Assembly (NCBI RefSeq): GCF_032397745.1
Contig: NZ_CP135921.1
Span: 1,984,001-2,048,000 of the forward strand
DNA: 64,000 nucleotides
Direction: 5' to 3'
Source: Bradyrhizobium prioriisuperbiae
GTDB taxonomy: Bacteria > Pseudomonadota > Alphaproteobacteria > Rhizobiales > Xanthobacteraceae
Part shown: piece after piece, positions 47,706 through 56,412 of the stretch
Layout of the letters: each line of letters begins with the position of its first letter
Numbering within the stretch: position 1 is the first letter of the stretch
Notes under the pieces: generated by a model
What the model was told of the DNA's origin: nothing
The model's database searches: none
The model's input: only the letters and a program-made list of their open reading frames with translations
Program-made: the position numbers and the translations under genes

Positions 47706-48686
47706 CTATTTGTACGTGCGCCGGTACATCGCCCGCATGTGCTCCTCCACCGTGATCGGCGGATATTTCGGCTGCTCGCCGGGCGCAAGGCAGGTTGGAA
47801 TGCATTCGACCTTGTGGGCGTAGTTGCCGGTATAGAAGAACGGCACCGAATAACGCTGCTGGCCGGAGGCATTGACCACGCGATGCAGGGTCGAGCGGTA
47901 ACGATCGTTGGTCCAGCGCGCGATCATGTCGCCGAGATTGACCACGAAGGTGCCGGGCACCGGATCGGCATGGATCCAGCCACTGGTCCCCTGATCCCAG
48001 ACCTGCAGTCCGCCGATATCGCCCTGCCGCAACAGCGTGAGGCCGCCGAAATCGGTATGGGCGCCGGCGCCTTTCTGGTTGGGAACGCCCTGCGCCGGCT
48101 GCGGCGGATAGTGCAGCAACCGCACAGTGGCCATCGCATCCGTGCAATAGCCGGTGAAATAGTCTTCGGACAGGCTCAGCGACAGCGCGATGCCGCTCAT
48201 CATCCGCTCCGACAGCGCCAGCATCACCTCGAGATAGGCCTCCATCACCGGCTTGAACCGCGGCCGCGAGGCCGGCCACTGGTTGGCGCCGTGATTGAAC
48301 ATGCCGGCAAGAACCCGGGGATCGGCCGCGGCGTGCTCGGGGCCGATGTAATATCCCTCCTTCAGGTCGGGCGGCGCGCCGGGCTCCAGCGTCTGCCCCT
48401 GCAGCGGCTCATAACCGCGATTGGCCTTGGAGCGGGACTTGTCGACCTCCGCCTTGCGCTCGGGCGGCAGCTCGAAAAACGACGCCGCCTCGGCGAAGAC
48501 GTCGGCGACGAGCTGGTCCGACACGCCATGATGGCTGATGTAGAAGAAACCGTTGTGCAGGCACGCCGCGCGCAGCCGGGCACCGACCGCCTCGCGATCG
48601 GACAATTTGTCCGACGACAGGCCTCCGATATCGATCACCGGCAGACTGGCCGACTGCACTCTTGCCGCTTCAAGCACGTTGCTCAT
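47706..48686 (-). CDS. 2-oxoglutarate/Fe(II) oxygenase, isopenicillin N synthase-like
   Basis: A 326-residue non-haem iron oxygenase. It has the N-terminal DIOX_N domain (LPVIDIGGL), then the iron ligands HTD in AGAHTDFGGLTLL and His in STLHRVVN, and the 2-oxoglutarate-binding RYSVPFF motif. Bacterial homologues take part in oxidation of heterocyclic and other small molecules, including pyrimidine and xanthine-like compounds. The start MSNVLEAARVQ at 48686 was chosen over a longer frame. It lies in the probable unit with the amidohydrolase and hydrolase genes. Confidence 0.9.
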   Translation of the reverse strand: MSNVLEAARVQSASLPVIDIGGLSSDKLSDREAVGARLRAACLHNGFFYISHHGVSDQLVADVFAEAASFFELPPERKAEVDKSRSKANRGYEPLQGQTLEPGAPPDLKEGYYIGPEHAAADPRVLAGMFNHGANQWPASRPRFKPVMEAYLEVMLALSERMMSGIALSLSLSEDYFTGYCTDAMATVRLLHYPPQPAQGVPNQKGAGAHTDFGGLTLLRQGDIGGLQVWDQGTSGWIHADPVPGTFVVNLGDMIARWTNDRYRSTLHRVVNASGQQRYSVPFFYTGNYAHKVECIPTCLAPGEQPKYPPITVEEHMRAMYRRTYK

Positions 48687-48849
48687 GTCGCATCCCCGTT
48701 CCGATGGTGTTTTGCCTGACGTGTCTTGAGGGCCCGCGCCGACGATAGCGCCTGGCGCCACGGTTCCCCGCGCTCAAAGTTTCGGCAGGCTTCGGATTTT
48801 CTGAGCAGCCCGGCTCCAAACAACTCATGTCTGACCACCGCGGCAGCCA

Positions 48850-50097
48850 TCAGGTCCTGCCACCGACATTGGCGAGGCCGCGCATGTGCTCGGTATTAAC
48901 CACTCGTCCATGGCTGATCACCACGCGCGGCGGTGCGTGAAAGCGAAGCGCCTCGGTCACGCTCGGCTGATCCAGCACGACGAGACTGGCCGGATGGCCG
49001 ACGTCGAGGCCGTATCCCCTGACGTTCATGGCCGTCGCCGCATTGGTCGTGATCATGTCATAGAGCGCATCGATCTCGCGCTCGCGCGTCATCCACAAAA
49101 GGTGCGAGGCGAGGAAGGCGATCTCCAGCATGTTGTTGCGGCCGAATGGATAGTAGGCGTCCGAAATATCGTCCTGCCCGAGGCAGACATTGACGCGCTG
49201 CCCCAGCAGTTCCTTGACCCGCGCATGCAGGGGGCCGGTGTGCGGATCGCTGACGATGCTGATGCGCGCCCGCCGCAGCAGATCCGCGAGCTCCTCGAAA
49301 TAAGTATTGGAATAGAGCGCCATCGCCCGACAGTGATGCGCCAGCGCGCGTCCCTCGAAGCCGCGCGCCAGCGCCTGCCGGGACATCAGATCCAGCGTCG
49401 TCATATCGGCGTTGCCGACATCATCCAGCAGCATCGAGACATCGGCATCGAACTCGGTGGCGAGATCGAAGCAGAAGTCGATGTGCGCCCTGGCGGCAGC
49501 GTCCGTCGGCTCGATCCACGGGATGCCGCCGACGACGTCGGCTCCCATTTCCATCGCCTGGCGCATCAACGCATCGGTACCGGGTTCGCGGACAATGCCG
49601 TCCTGCGCAAAGGCCACGACCTGGATGTCGACGATGCCACGAAACTCCTCGCGCACCGCAAGCAGCGCCTTGACGCCTTGCAGGCGCGCCTTGGTATCGA
49701 CGTCGGCGAAGGCGCGGATGTGCAGATTGCCGTGAAGCGCGGCCAGCGCCACCGCGCGCCGCGCGTTCGGGATGATCCACGACGCGTCGTATTTCTCCTT
49801 GACGCCCGCCGCGAGATCGATGGCGCTGAGCGCCTCGCTCATCCCGGCGCCGTGATAGGCCGCGAGCGCCGCCTCGGACATCATCGGCAGCGTCCAGACC
49901 TTGCAGAGATGCAAATGCGGATTGACGAAGGCCGGCGTGACGAGGTTTGCCCCGGCATCAATCGTCGTGCGGGCGTCCACGGCAAGGCTCTCTCCGATTC
50001 CGGTGATCAAGCCATCGGCAACGGCGATATCCACGACCGCATCGGCACATCCACGCAGCCGGGCATTGCGGATCAGGATATCAGCGTCGTCCGGCAT
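48850..50097 (-). CDS. Cytosine deaminase-like amidohydrolase
   Basis: A 415-residue metal-dependent amidohydrolase like CodA. The metal motif HLH is at residues 61-63 (NPHLHLCK). It is followed by the HHCRAM segment (equivalent to HxxxM of CodA), SDPH and the metal-binding Asp in GQDDISDAYYPFGRNNML, which is highly typical of cytosine-deaminase relatives. Homologues deaminate cytosine, isoguanine, creatinine or N-acyl compounds. The start MPDDADILIRN at 50097 is set by similarity. It supports a nitrogen-heterocycle substrate for this locus. Confidence 0.9.
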   Translation of the reverse strand: MPDDADILIRNARLRGCADAVVDIAVADGLITGIGESLAVDARTTIDAGANLVTPAFVNPHLHLCKVWTLPMMSEAALAAYHGAGMSEALSAIDLAAGVKEKYDASWIIPNARRAVALAALHGNLHIRAFADVDTKARLQGVKALLAVREEFRGIVDIQVVAFAQDGIVREPGTDALMRQAMEMGADVVGGIPWIEPTDAAARAHIDFCFDLATEFDADVSMLLDDVGNADMTTLDLMSRQALARGFEGRALAHHCRAMALYSNTYFEELADLLRRARISIVSDPHTGPLHARVKELLGQRVNVCLGQDDISDAYYPFGRNNMLEIAFLASHLLWMTREREIDALYDMITTNAATAMNVRGYGLDVGHPASLVVLDQPSVTEALRFHAPPRVVISHGRVVNTEHMRGLANVGGRT

Positions 50098-50283
50098 GGC
50101 CGCGCTTCTCCGTCTCGGATTCAGCAAAATGCGCGCGTAGCGTTGAATATCTGGGTGCCATACCGATGAACCGCAGTGCAAGCGGCATCAGTATGTCTGC
50201 CATGATCGCGCCAAGTCAAAAATCGAATCGCGATGCGACTATCGGAAAAGCCGATAGCGCGGCAACGCCAAAACACGACGACG

Positions 50284-51261
50284 TTACAGCTTCGTCCCGA
50301 GCCTGATCGAGAAGGTCTCGCCGCCGGTCTGGTAGGCGCCATACACCGAGATCAGGCTTTTGACGGTAACGGTGAACGGGTGCTCGTCGACCTTGAAGGT
50401 GTAGGAGACCGCCGGACCGAGGGCGAGCAATTCGGCGCGCCGGCCATCCGGCGGAACACGGATGCCATTGCGCGTGTCGTCATTAAGCTGGGCCACGTAC
50501 AACCCCACGAGCCCGACCTGATAGCTATCGAACCGCTCCGACACCGCGAAATTGATATTGACCACGTTGCCGTTGTGATAGCCGGTGGCGTCGTTGCGGC
50601 TGTAGGTATTGTAGAAAGTGCGAGCGCTGATCTCGGTGGCACGCCCCAACATCCCGCCGAAAATGCTGGGCACGGTGTAGGTCAGCGCCATATTGGGCGT
50701 GACGTCGAACACATGTCCGCTGTTATTGACCGACCGCTGTGCCGAATAGGCACCGGTCGGAAAGACCGTGCCGAGCCCGAACTGAACAGCGAGCCCATAA
50801 GGGATCTGCGGCAGGTCTTTGGGCTGCGCGGCGAAGTGCGCGCTCGGGAACAGCCGGCTCCAGAGCAGCAGATCGGAATACATGTCGCGCAAGCCCTGGA
50901 CGCATTGCGTCGGGCCGGTCACCTTGATGCAGAGTTCCTGGGCACTCACCGAGAGCGTCGAGGCGATGCGGCCACCGAACACCTCGGCGTCATAGACATA
51001 GGCCAACGCGGCACCGCCGGCGAACTGGCTGCCGGACATCTGCGTCTCGGTGGATGTCGACAAATGATATTTGTCGACATTGGCGCCGAACATGCTGAGC
51101 GCGCCGTAAAGACCCGGCGCGGGCAACAGCGCCTGGCGAAAATCGCCGCTGCCGATCACACCAGGAAGCGTCAGCGCTTCCGCGGCAGTCGCGGGGACCC
51201 GTCCGCCGGCAGCGTAAGCCACCAGCAGCCCCAATGCCGCAACACGCCAGCGCGGTCTCAT
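50284..51261 (-). CDS. Outer-membrane channel protein of the phenol-degradation transporter family
   Basis: About 325 residues with a signal peptide (cleavage near ATAAEA) and a beta-barrel-like pattern of alternating residues, ending in a long aromatic-containing strand. It resembles the SphA/phenol MetA-pathway outer-membrane proteins found in aromatic-catabolic clusters, which are thought to admit hydrophobic substrates. I use the ATG at 51261; a GTG at 51276 would add five residues. It lies alone between the amidohydrolase and GMC oxidoreductase genes. Confidence 0.7.
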   Translation of the reverse strand: MRPRWRVAALGLLVAYAAGGRVPATAAEALTLPGVIGSGDFRQALLPAPGLYGALSMFGANVDKYHLSTSTETQMSGSQFAGGAALAYVYDAEVFGGRIASTLSVSAQELCIKVTGPTQCVQGLRDMYSDLLLWSRLFPSAHFAAQPKDLPQIPYGLAVQFGLGTVFPTGAYSAQRSVNNSGHVFDVTPNMALTYTVPSIFGGMLGRATEISARTFYNTYSRNDATGYHNGNVVNINFAVSERFDSYQVGLVGLYVAQLNDDTRNGIRVPPDGRRAELLALGPAVSYTFKVDEHPFTVTVKSLISVYGAYQTGGETFSIRLGTKL

Positions 51262-51389
51262 CCCCTGTGCCCCCACACAAGCCCGGCGACAGCCGGTGAT
51301 CGAGACCTATCACGCCGCTTGCCGCCCGGGCCAGCACGGCCCGGTAGCAAAGACCGTCCTGCTCGCCAGCAGTGACGTCGCTGGCAGGG

Positions 51390-52985
51390 TCAAGCCGTCG
51401 CCGCCCCGCCCAGGATGGCCATCGCGGCACGCTCCGCCACCATCACCACGGTGGCGTTGAGGTTGGCCGAGATCATCTTCGGGAACACCGAGGCGTCGGC
51501 GACCATCAGCCGATCCACGCCATGGACCTGGAACGAGGCGGGATCGACCACCGCCATGGGGTCGGCGCCCATGCGGCAGGTGCTCGACGGATGATAGAGT
51601 GTCATACAGTGGCCCCGGATATGGCTGATAATCTCCTCGTCGCTCTCGCATTCGGCGCTGGGCGACAGCTCATGCGAAATCATGCCGGCGAGCGGTTCGG
51701 CGGCTGCGATCGCCCGGTTGATCCTGATGCCTTCGACCAGGGTCGCCAGATCGGCGCCCGACGGATCGCTCGCGAAATAGCGGGGATCGATTGCCGGATG
51801 CGCGATCGGATCGGCCGAGCGCAGGCGAATCTCGCCGCGGCTTTCGGGCCGCTGCAGCACCGCGAACAGCGAGAAGCCGGAGCCCGGATACAGAAACCGG
51901 GCGTAATCGCGATGCGGGCTGGCGACGCCATAGAGCTGCAGATCGGGCTCCACGCCAGGCCGCGAGCAGACATGCGCGCCGGCGGAGGCCCAGTTCGACG
52001 TCCGCGGGCCGGTCCGCTTGTCGCTCCACTCCATGAATGAGCTGGCGAAATCCTCGTCGGCCATGGCGCCAAGGCCGATCGGCTGCTTCGCGGCAAACGA
52101 CGCCACGACGCAGATGTGATCCTGCAGGTCCTTGCCGACACCGGGGAGATCAACAACCGGCGCGACACCGGCGCCGCGCAGCTCGTCCGCAGGTCCGATG
52201 CCGGACAGCATCAGCAGATGCGGTGACGCGATGGCTCCGGCCGCGAGGATCACTTCGCTCGCAGCGAAGACGCTGACCGGCTGCCCGTTTTCAAGATAGG
52301 AGACGCCCACCGCCCGTCCCTGCTCGATCAGGATGCGGGTCGTCAGCACATGGGTCTTAACGGTCAGGTTTGGCCGCGCCATCGCCGGCGCGAGATAGGC
52401 CTTGGCGGTGCCGAACCGTTCGCCATTGCGAACCGTCAACTGGAACAGGCCGGCGCCCTGCTGCGACGCGCCGTTGAAATCCGTGTTCAGCCGGTGTCCG
52501 GCCGCTTGCGCGGACGCCAGCCACAGCCGTTCGCCGATATCGAGATAGGGGCAATCGTTCACGGCCAGCGGCCCCGTGGCCCCATGATGCGGATCGTCAC
52601 CGAGGCGGCCATTATTTTCCGACCACAGGAAAGTCGGGCGCACGTCGTTCCAGCCCCAGCCGGGGCACCCCATCGCCTCCCAGCCGTCATAATCCGATGG
52701 CAAGCCGCGCATGTAGATCATCGCATTCAGCGAACCGGAGCCGCCGATCATGCGGCCGCGCGGCCAGAAGATCCGGCGGCCGCGGCAGCCGGGCTGCGGC
52801 TCGGTGTGATAGCCCCAATCGACGCCGGTGTTGAACATCGTGGTCCAGTCGGACGGTATGGCGGCGGCCTGCGGCGCGGGTCCTCCAGCCTCCAGCAGCA
52901 GCACCCGCCGCGCCGGATCCGCGCTCAGCCGGTTCGCCAGCACACAGCCAGCCGACCCCGCACCGATGATGATGGTGTCGTACAT
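51390..52985 (-). CDS. GMC-family FAD-dependent oxidoreductase (choline/alcohol dehydrogenase type)
   Basis: A 531-residue GMC oxidoreductase. The FAD-binding motif is DTIIIGAGSAGCVLANRLS, followed by the GMC signatures GGSGSLNAMIYMRG and GAIASPHLLMLSGIGP; a C-terminal HPSSTCRMG segment precedes the catalytic His region. It probably oxidises an alcohol. The start MYDTIIIG at 52985 gives the standard N-terminus; an upstream extension reaching 53288 is unrelated. It is divergent from the 2-hydroxyacid dehydrogenase gene; the 172-base gap between them must hold both promoters. Confidence 0.93.
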   Translation of the reverse strand: MYDTIIIGAGSAGCVLANRLSADPARRVLLLEAGGPAPQAAAIPSDWTTMFNTGVDWGYHTEPQPGCRGRRIFWPRGRMIGGSGSLNAMIYMRGLPSDYDGWEAMGCPGWGWNDVRPTFLWSENNGRLGDDPHHGATGPLAVNDCPYLDIGERLWLASAQAAGHRLNTDFNGASQQGAGLFQLTVRNGERFGTAKAYLAPAMARPNLTVKTHVLTTRILIEQGRAVGVSYLENGQPVSVFAASEVILAAGAIASPHLLMLSGIGPADELRGAGVAPVVDLPGVGKDLQDHICVVASFAAKQPIGLGAMADEDFASSFMEWSDKRTGPRTSNWASAGAHVCSRPGVEPDLQLYGVASPHRDYARFLYPGSGFSLFAVLQRPESRGEIRLRSADPIAHPAIDPRYFASDPSGADLATLVEGIRINRAIAAAEPLAGMISHELSPSAECESDEEIISHIRGHCMTLYHPSSTCRMGADPMAVVDPASFQVHGVDRLMVADASVFPKMISANLNATVVMVAERAAMAILGGAATA

Positions 52986-53157
52986 GCAGCTCCATTCGTC
53001 CTGGGTGTTGAAAATCCGGGGCGCGATCTGGCCCCTGCGTAATAAATTGAAACAAGAATATTTGAAAAGGCAAGCTTCTTTGGCAGGCACCGACGCATGC
53101 GCGAAGGGCGCGAGGCAGGACCGGTGCTCCCGGTTTGACATCGCCGGAGCCGGAGTT

Positions 53158-54171
53158 ATGAGTGCAGCATCACACCCCGACGAGACTCCCATGACATCAT
53201 CCGGGCCGTCATCCGGCGCACTCGCTTTGCTGATCCGCGGCGGCACCGACAACTGGTCGAACGAGCGCTGGAAGGCGCGGTTCACCACGGCCTGTCCCGG
53301 ACGACCGATCGTACAGGTGCCCGAAGAAGGGTTCGATGCCGCATCGATCTCCTATGCGGCGGTCTGGAAACCGAGGCCGGGAGAACTGGCTGGGTTTCCC
53401 AATCTCAAGGTCATTTTCAATCTGGGCGCCGGCGTCGATGCGGTGCTGGCCGACACGCAGATGCCCAATGTGCCGCTGGTCCGTGTCGCCGTCGACGACC
53501 TGACCCAGCGGATGACGGAATACATCGTGATGCATGTGCTGATGCACCATCGCCAGCAAAGTTATTTGGCGGGCTGCCAGCAGCACAAGCAATGGAAGCC
53601 GACGCAGCAGTGGGCGGCCGGCGCCGTGCGGGTCGGGCTGCTCGGACTCGGTGTGCTCGGCCGCGACGCCGCCGATGTGCTGACCCGGCTTGGGTTTCGC
53701 GTGGCGGGCTGGAGCAACAGCCCGAAGACAATGCCCGGCATCGAGTGCTACGCGGGCGCCGCCGGCCTACGCCCCTTCCTCGCGCGCACCGACATCCTGG
53801 TCTGCCTGCTGCCGCTGACGCCGGACACACGGCATATCTTGAATCGCCCGCTGTTCGCGCAGCTGGCGAAAGACGGCCCGCTCGGCGGCCCGATCCTGAT
53901 CAATGCCGGCCGCGGCGGCCTGCAGAACGAAGCCGATATCCTCTCCTGCCTCGAGGACGGCACGCTCAATGCCGCCACCCTTGATGTGTTCGAGACCGAG
54001 CCGCTTCCCGTCACCAGCCCGCTCTGGACCCATCCGCGCGTGACGATCTCGCCGCACAACGCGGCCGACACCGATGCCGACGCCATTTCGATATACGTCG
54101 CGAGACAAATCGCCGATTTCGAACGCGGCCTGCCACTTGCGAATGTTGTCGACCGATCGCGCGGCTACTGA
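53158..54171 (+). CDS. Glyoxylate/hydroxypyruvate reductase A-like 2-hydroxyacid dehydrogenase
   Basis: A 337-residue D-2-hydroxyacid dehydrogenase resembling GhrA. The NAD(P) motif is GLLGLGVLGRDAADVL and the catalytic segments are INAGRGGLQNEADIL (Arg), DVFETEPLP (Glu) and SPHNAA (His). It reduces glyoxylate, hydroxypyruvate or a similar keto acid. I set the start at 53158, which has GGAG six bases upstream; the ATG at 53191 is an alternative. An open frame reaching back to 52828 runs over the GMC gene and is not real. Confidence 0.9.
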   Translation: MSAASHPDETPMTSSGPSSGALALLIRGGTDNWSNERWKARFTTACPGRPIVQVPEEGFDAASISYAAVWKPRPGELAGFPNLKVIFNLGAGVDAVLADTQMPNVPLVRVAVDDLTQRMTEYIVMHVLMHHRQQSYLAGCQQHKQWKPTQQWAAGAVRVGLLGLGVLGRDAADVLTRLGFRVAGWSNSPKTMPGIECYAGAAGLRPFLARTDILVCLLPLTPDTRHILNRPLFAQLAKDGPLGGPILINAGRGGLQNEADILSCLEDGTLNAATLDVFETEPLPVTSPLWTHPRVTISPHNAADTDADAISIYVARQIADFERGLPLANVVDRSRGY

Positions 54172-54213
54172 CTCCAGACCTTACGACGCCGATCGCCCAT
54201 CCCAGCCATGCGG

Positions 54214-54790
54214 TCAGTCAAGCTTCGACGGCACCGCCACATAGGCCTCGACTTCGAGCAGCAGATCCCGCTTGGCGAGCGCCGCCACGCCGACCATGGT
54301 GCTGGCCGGCGGATTGCTCGACGACAGATATTCGGTTCGTACCTTCCGGATCGTCGCAACCGCTTCTTCGGACAAATTCCTCACGAAGAAGGTGAACTTC
54401 AGGATGTCGTCAAATGTCGCGTCGACCGCATCGAGCGCATGCGAGAGGTTCTCCAGAACCTGCCGTGTCTGCCGGGCCAGATCACCGATGCCGACAATGT
54501 TGCCGTCGCTGTCGTAGGCAACCTGTCCGGAAATGAATGCGAGCTCCCGGGCGGAGCCCAACGCGATATGCGAAAAGCCGCTAGTGTCCCGAATTCGAAG
54601 TTCGCATCATTTACCGCACCCCTGAACGAACTTCGAATTCGAAAAGGACACTAGCAACTTTATGATTCTAGTGTGCTTTATGAACGCGAAGTTCCTGAAA
54701 GAGCTAGCCGCATAATCACAGGAACTTCGCGTTCAGCACACTGGGCTTCGACAGTGCTGCGGGATTGATGAAACGCAGTCGATTGGGCAT
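54214..54790 (-). pseudogene. RidA-family gene split by a palindromic insertion
   Basis: The 5' part starts at the ATG at 54790 and reads MPNRLRFINPAALSKPS. The 3' part continues at GFSHIALGSARELAFISGQ and runs to 54214 (KLD end). Joining them gives an ordinary RidA protein of about 138 residues, with the conserved FSGQ-like, ENL and VEAYV segments. A 160-base insert (54583-54742) separates them and brings in-frame stops. RidA proteins hydrolyse reactive enamines and imines. A truncated protein from TTG 54561 is conceivable, but it would lack the N-terminal strand. Confidence 0.85.
54583..54742. mobile_element. 160-bp composite palindromic (MITE-like) element inserted in ridA
   Basis: Two related palindromes stand next to each other. 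The first (54581-54654) has CTAGTGTCC/GGACACTAG ends and 15-base perfect inner arms (54590-54604, 54627-54641). The second (54668-54742) has CTAGTGTGCT/AGCACACT ends and 16-base perfect arms (54682-54697, 54719-54734). Both share CTAGTGT ends and a GAAGTTC core. A CT dinucleotide flanks the insert on both sides (54581-54582, 54741-54742), as expected of a small target duplication. No transposase is encoded. Confidence 0.8.
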
Positions 54791-54943
54791 GTGGCGGTTC
54801 CTGGTAAAACCGGTGCGATTCGTAGATCGTGAAAGCCGACGGGAATGGTAGGCTCGGTACGGTTTTTCCCAAGCGGGAAAAAGCCCACGTGGCATCGGAG
54901 GTCAAATCAGGGCCGCGAGCCGCATGCCAATGGAGTTCAAGGG

Positions 54944-56101
54944 ATGAAAATCACGAAGGTCGAAGGTGTTTTGCTGAGCGCCCCGCTCGCGGAGGAACAC
55001 ATCGTGCGATGGTCCGGCGGCGAGATGACGATCACCAATGCGGCGCTGGTTGTCATCTCCACCGATACCGGTCTTACCGGCATCGGCGACACCTACGCCG
55101 GCGGCTGGTTCTATCCGAAAGCCGCCAAGGCCATGCTCGAACACTTCGCGCCGCTGCTGCTCGGCGAAGATCCCTGCGAGCCCTTGCAGCTGGCCCACAA
55201 GCTGCGCTCGCGAAGCCTCTATTGGGGGCGCGTCGGCGCCTCCATCAACGCGATCAGCGCCATCGAGAACGCACTGTGGGATATCGCCGGGCAGGCGGCC
55301 GGGCTTCCGGTCTGGAAACTGATCGGCGGTCTCGCCCACGACAGGCTGCCGCTCTATGCCTCCGCCGGCCTCGACAAGCCCCGCGACGCCGTCATTAAGG
55401 AGATGGAGATCCATCTCGCCGATGGATTTCGCGCCGTGAAGATCCGGGTCTCGACCGACCTTGCGCGCGCAGTGGACAAAGTCCGGCTGTGCCGCGAGGT
55501 GCTTGGCCCGGGCACCAGGCTGATGGTCGACGCCGTGATGGGATCACACCCCGATCCGTGGGACGCCAAAACCGCCATCGGCTTCGCGCGCGCGATCGAA
55601 CCCTTCGACATTGCCTGGCTCGAGGAACCCTGCGGCGGAGACGACTATGAGGGGTATGCCAGGGTTCGCGCCGCGACATCGATTCCGATCAGCGGTGGCG
55701 AGACATCATTCGGTGTTGGCGAGTTCATGCATTTCCTTCGCGCCGGCGCGCTCGACATCGTTCAGCCGGACGCCTGCACGTCCGGCGGCATCGTCGAAAG
55801 CCAGCGCATTGCCACTGCGGCCGCGGCGCATGGCCTGAAAGTGGCGCCGCATGCGTGGGGCTCGGCGGCGACGGTCACGGCCAATGTGCATTGGGCCTTC
55901 ACCCAGCCGAACGTCGTGATCCAGGAATATCCCGCGTGGGGCTTCCCGTTACGGGACGCGCTTCTGGCCGAACCGCTCGACATCCGCGATGGCTTCATTC
56001 ACCCGCCGCGGCAACCGGGACTTGGCGTCGTTCTGACCGACGACATTCGCCGAAAATTCGCTTGGCGCGAGGGCGGCGGCGCGCGCATGCGCGTCGACTG
56101 A
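54944..56101 (+). CDS. Mandelate racemase/muconate lactonizing enzyme family protein
   Basis: A 385-residue enolase-superfamily enzyme. The acid-base segment reads KIR (Lys166, Arg168) in the KxK position. The metal ligands are Asp196 (MVDAVMG), Glu227 (WLEEPC) and Glu253 (SGGET), and the His303 motif APHAWGS is present. Such enzymes dehydrate or racemise acid sugars or lactonise muconates. The start MKITKVEG at 54944 has GGAG upstream; an earlier frame start is not supported. It lies behind the split ridA gene, on the opposite strand, and ends the catabolic block. Confidence 0.9.
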   Translation: MKITKVEGVLLSAPLAEEHIVRWSGGEMTITNAALVVISTDTGLTGIGDTYAGGWFYPKAAKAMLEHFAPLLLGEDPCEPLQLAHKLRSRSLYWGRVGASINAISAIENALWDIAGQAAGLPVWKLIGGLAHDRLPLYASAGLDKPRDAVIKEMEIHLADGFRAVKIRVSTDLARAVDKVRLCREVLGPGTRLMVDAVMGSHPDPWDAKTAIGFARAIEPFDIAWLEEPCGGDDYEGYARVRAATSIPISGGETSFGVGEFMHFLRAGALDIVQPDACTSGGIVESQRIATAAAAHGLKVAPHAWGSAATVTANVHWAFTQPNVVIQEYPAWGFPLRDALLAEPLDIRDGFIHPPRQPGLGVVLTDDIRRKFAWREGGGARMRVD

Positions 56102-56412
56102 GGACAAGCTGCACGCGCGACCGCGTGTCGCTCGGTGCAGGCGACCCATGGCAGCGCATTTGCTCAGGCTGCGCCACGCGATACGTGACTCGCATCTCGA
56201 TGATGCGTTGCGATCGGACCGCACGCCACACTGGTAAACGACTGCGGGTGCGACAATTGCAAATGATGGCGATGATACCGTCACGCGGTACATACGTCCG
56301 CCAGCTCACGTAGAAACGCATACAAATTAATTGCGTTTTTCGCATTCGCTTATCGTTCTAAACTCTGCGGTGTAGATCGACGTATTCTCGTTGATCGGAG
56401 TTTCCCTGCGTC
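56102..56412. other. Intergenic region before the polysaccharide cluster
   Basis: About 310 bases with no gene. The last 100 bases are AT-rich (for example ACAAATTAATTGCG and CGCTTATCGTTCTAAAC near 56320-56370) and should carry the promoter of the sugar-transferase gene. A clear -35/-10 pair is not obvious by eye. Confidence 0.5.
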
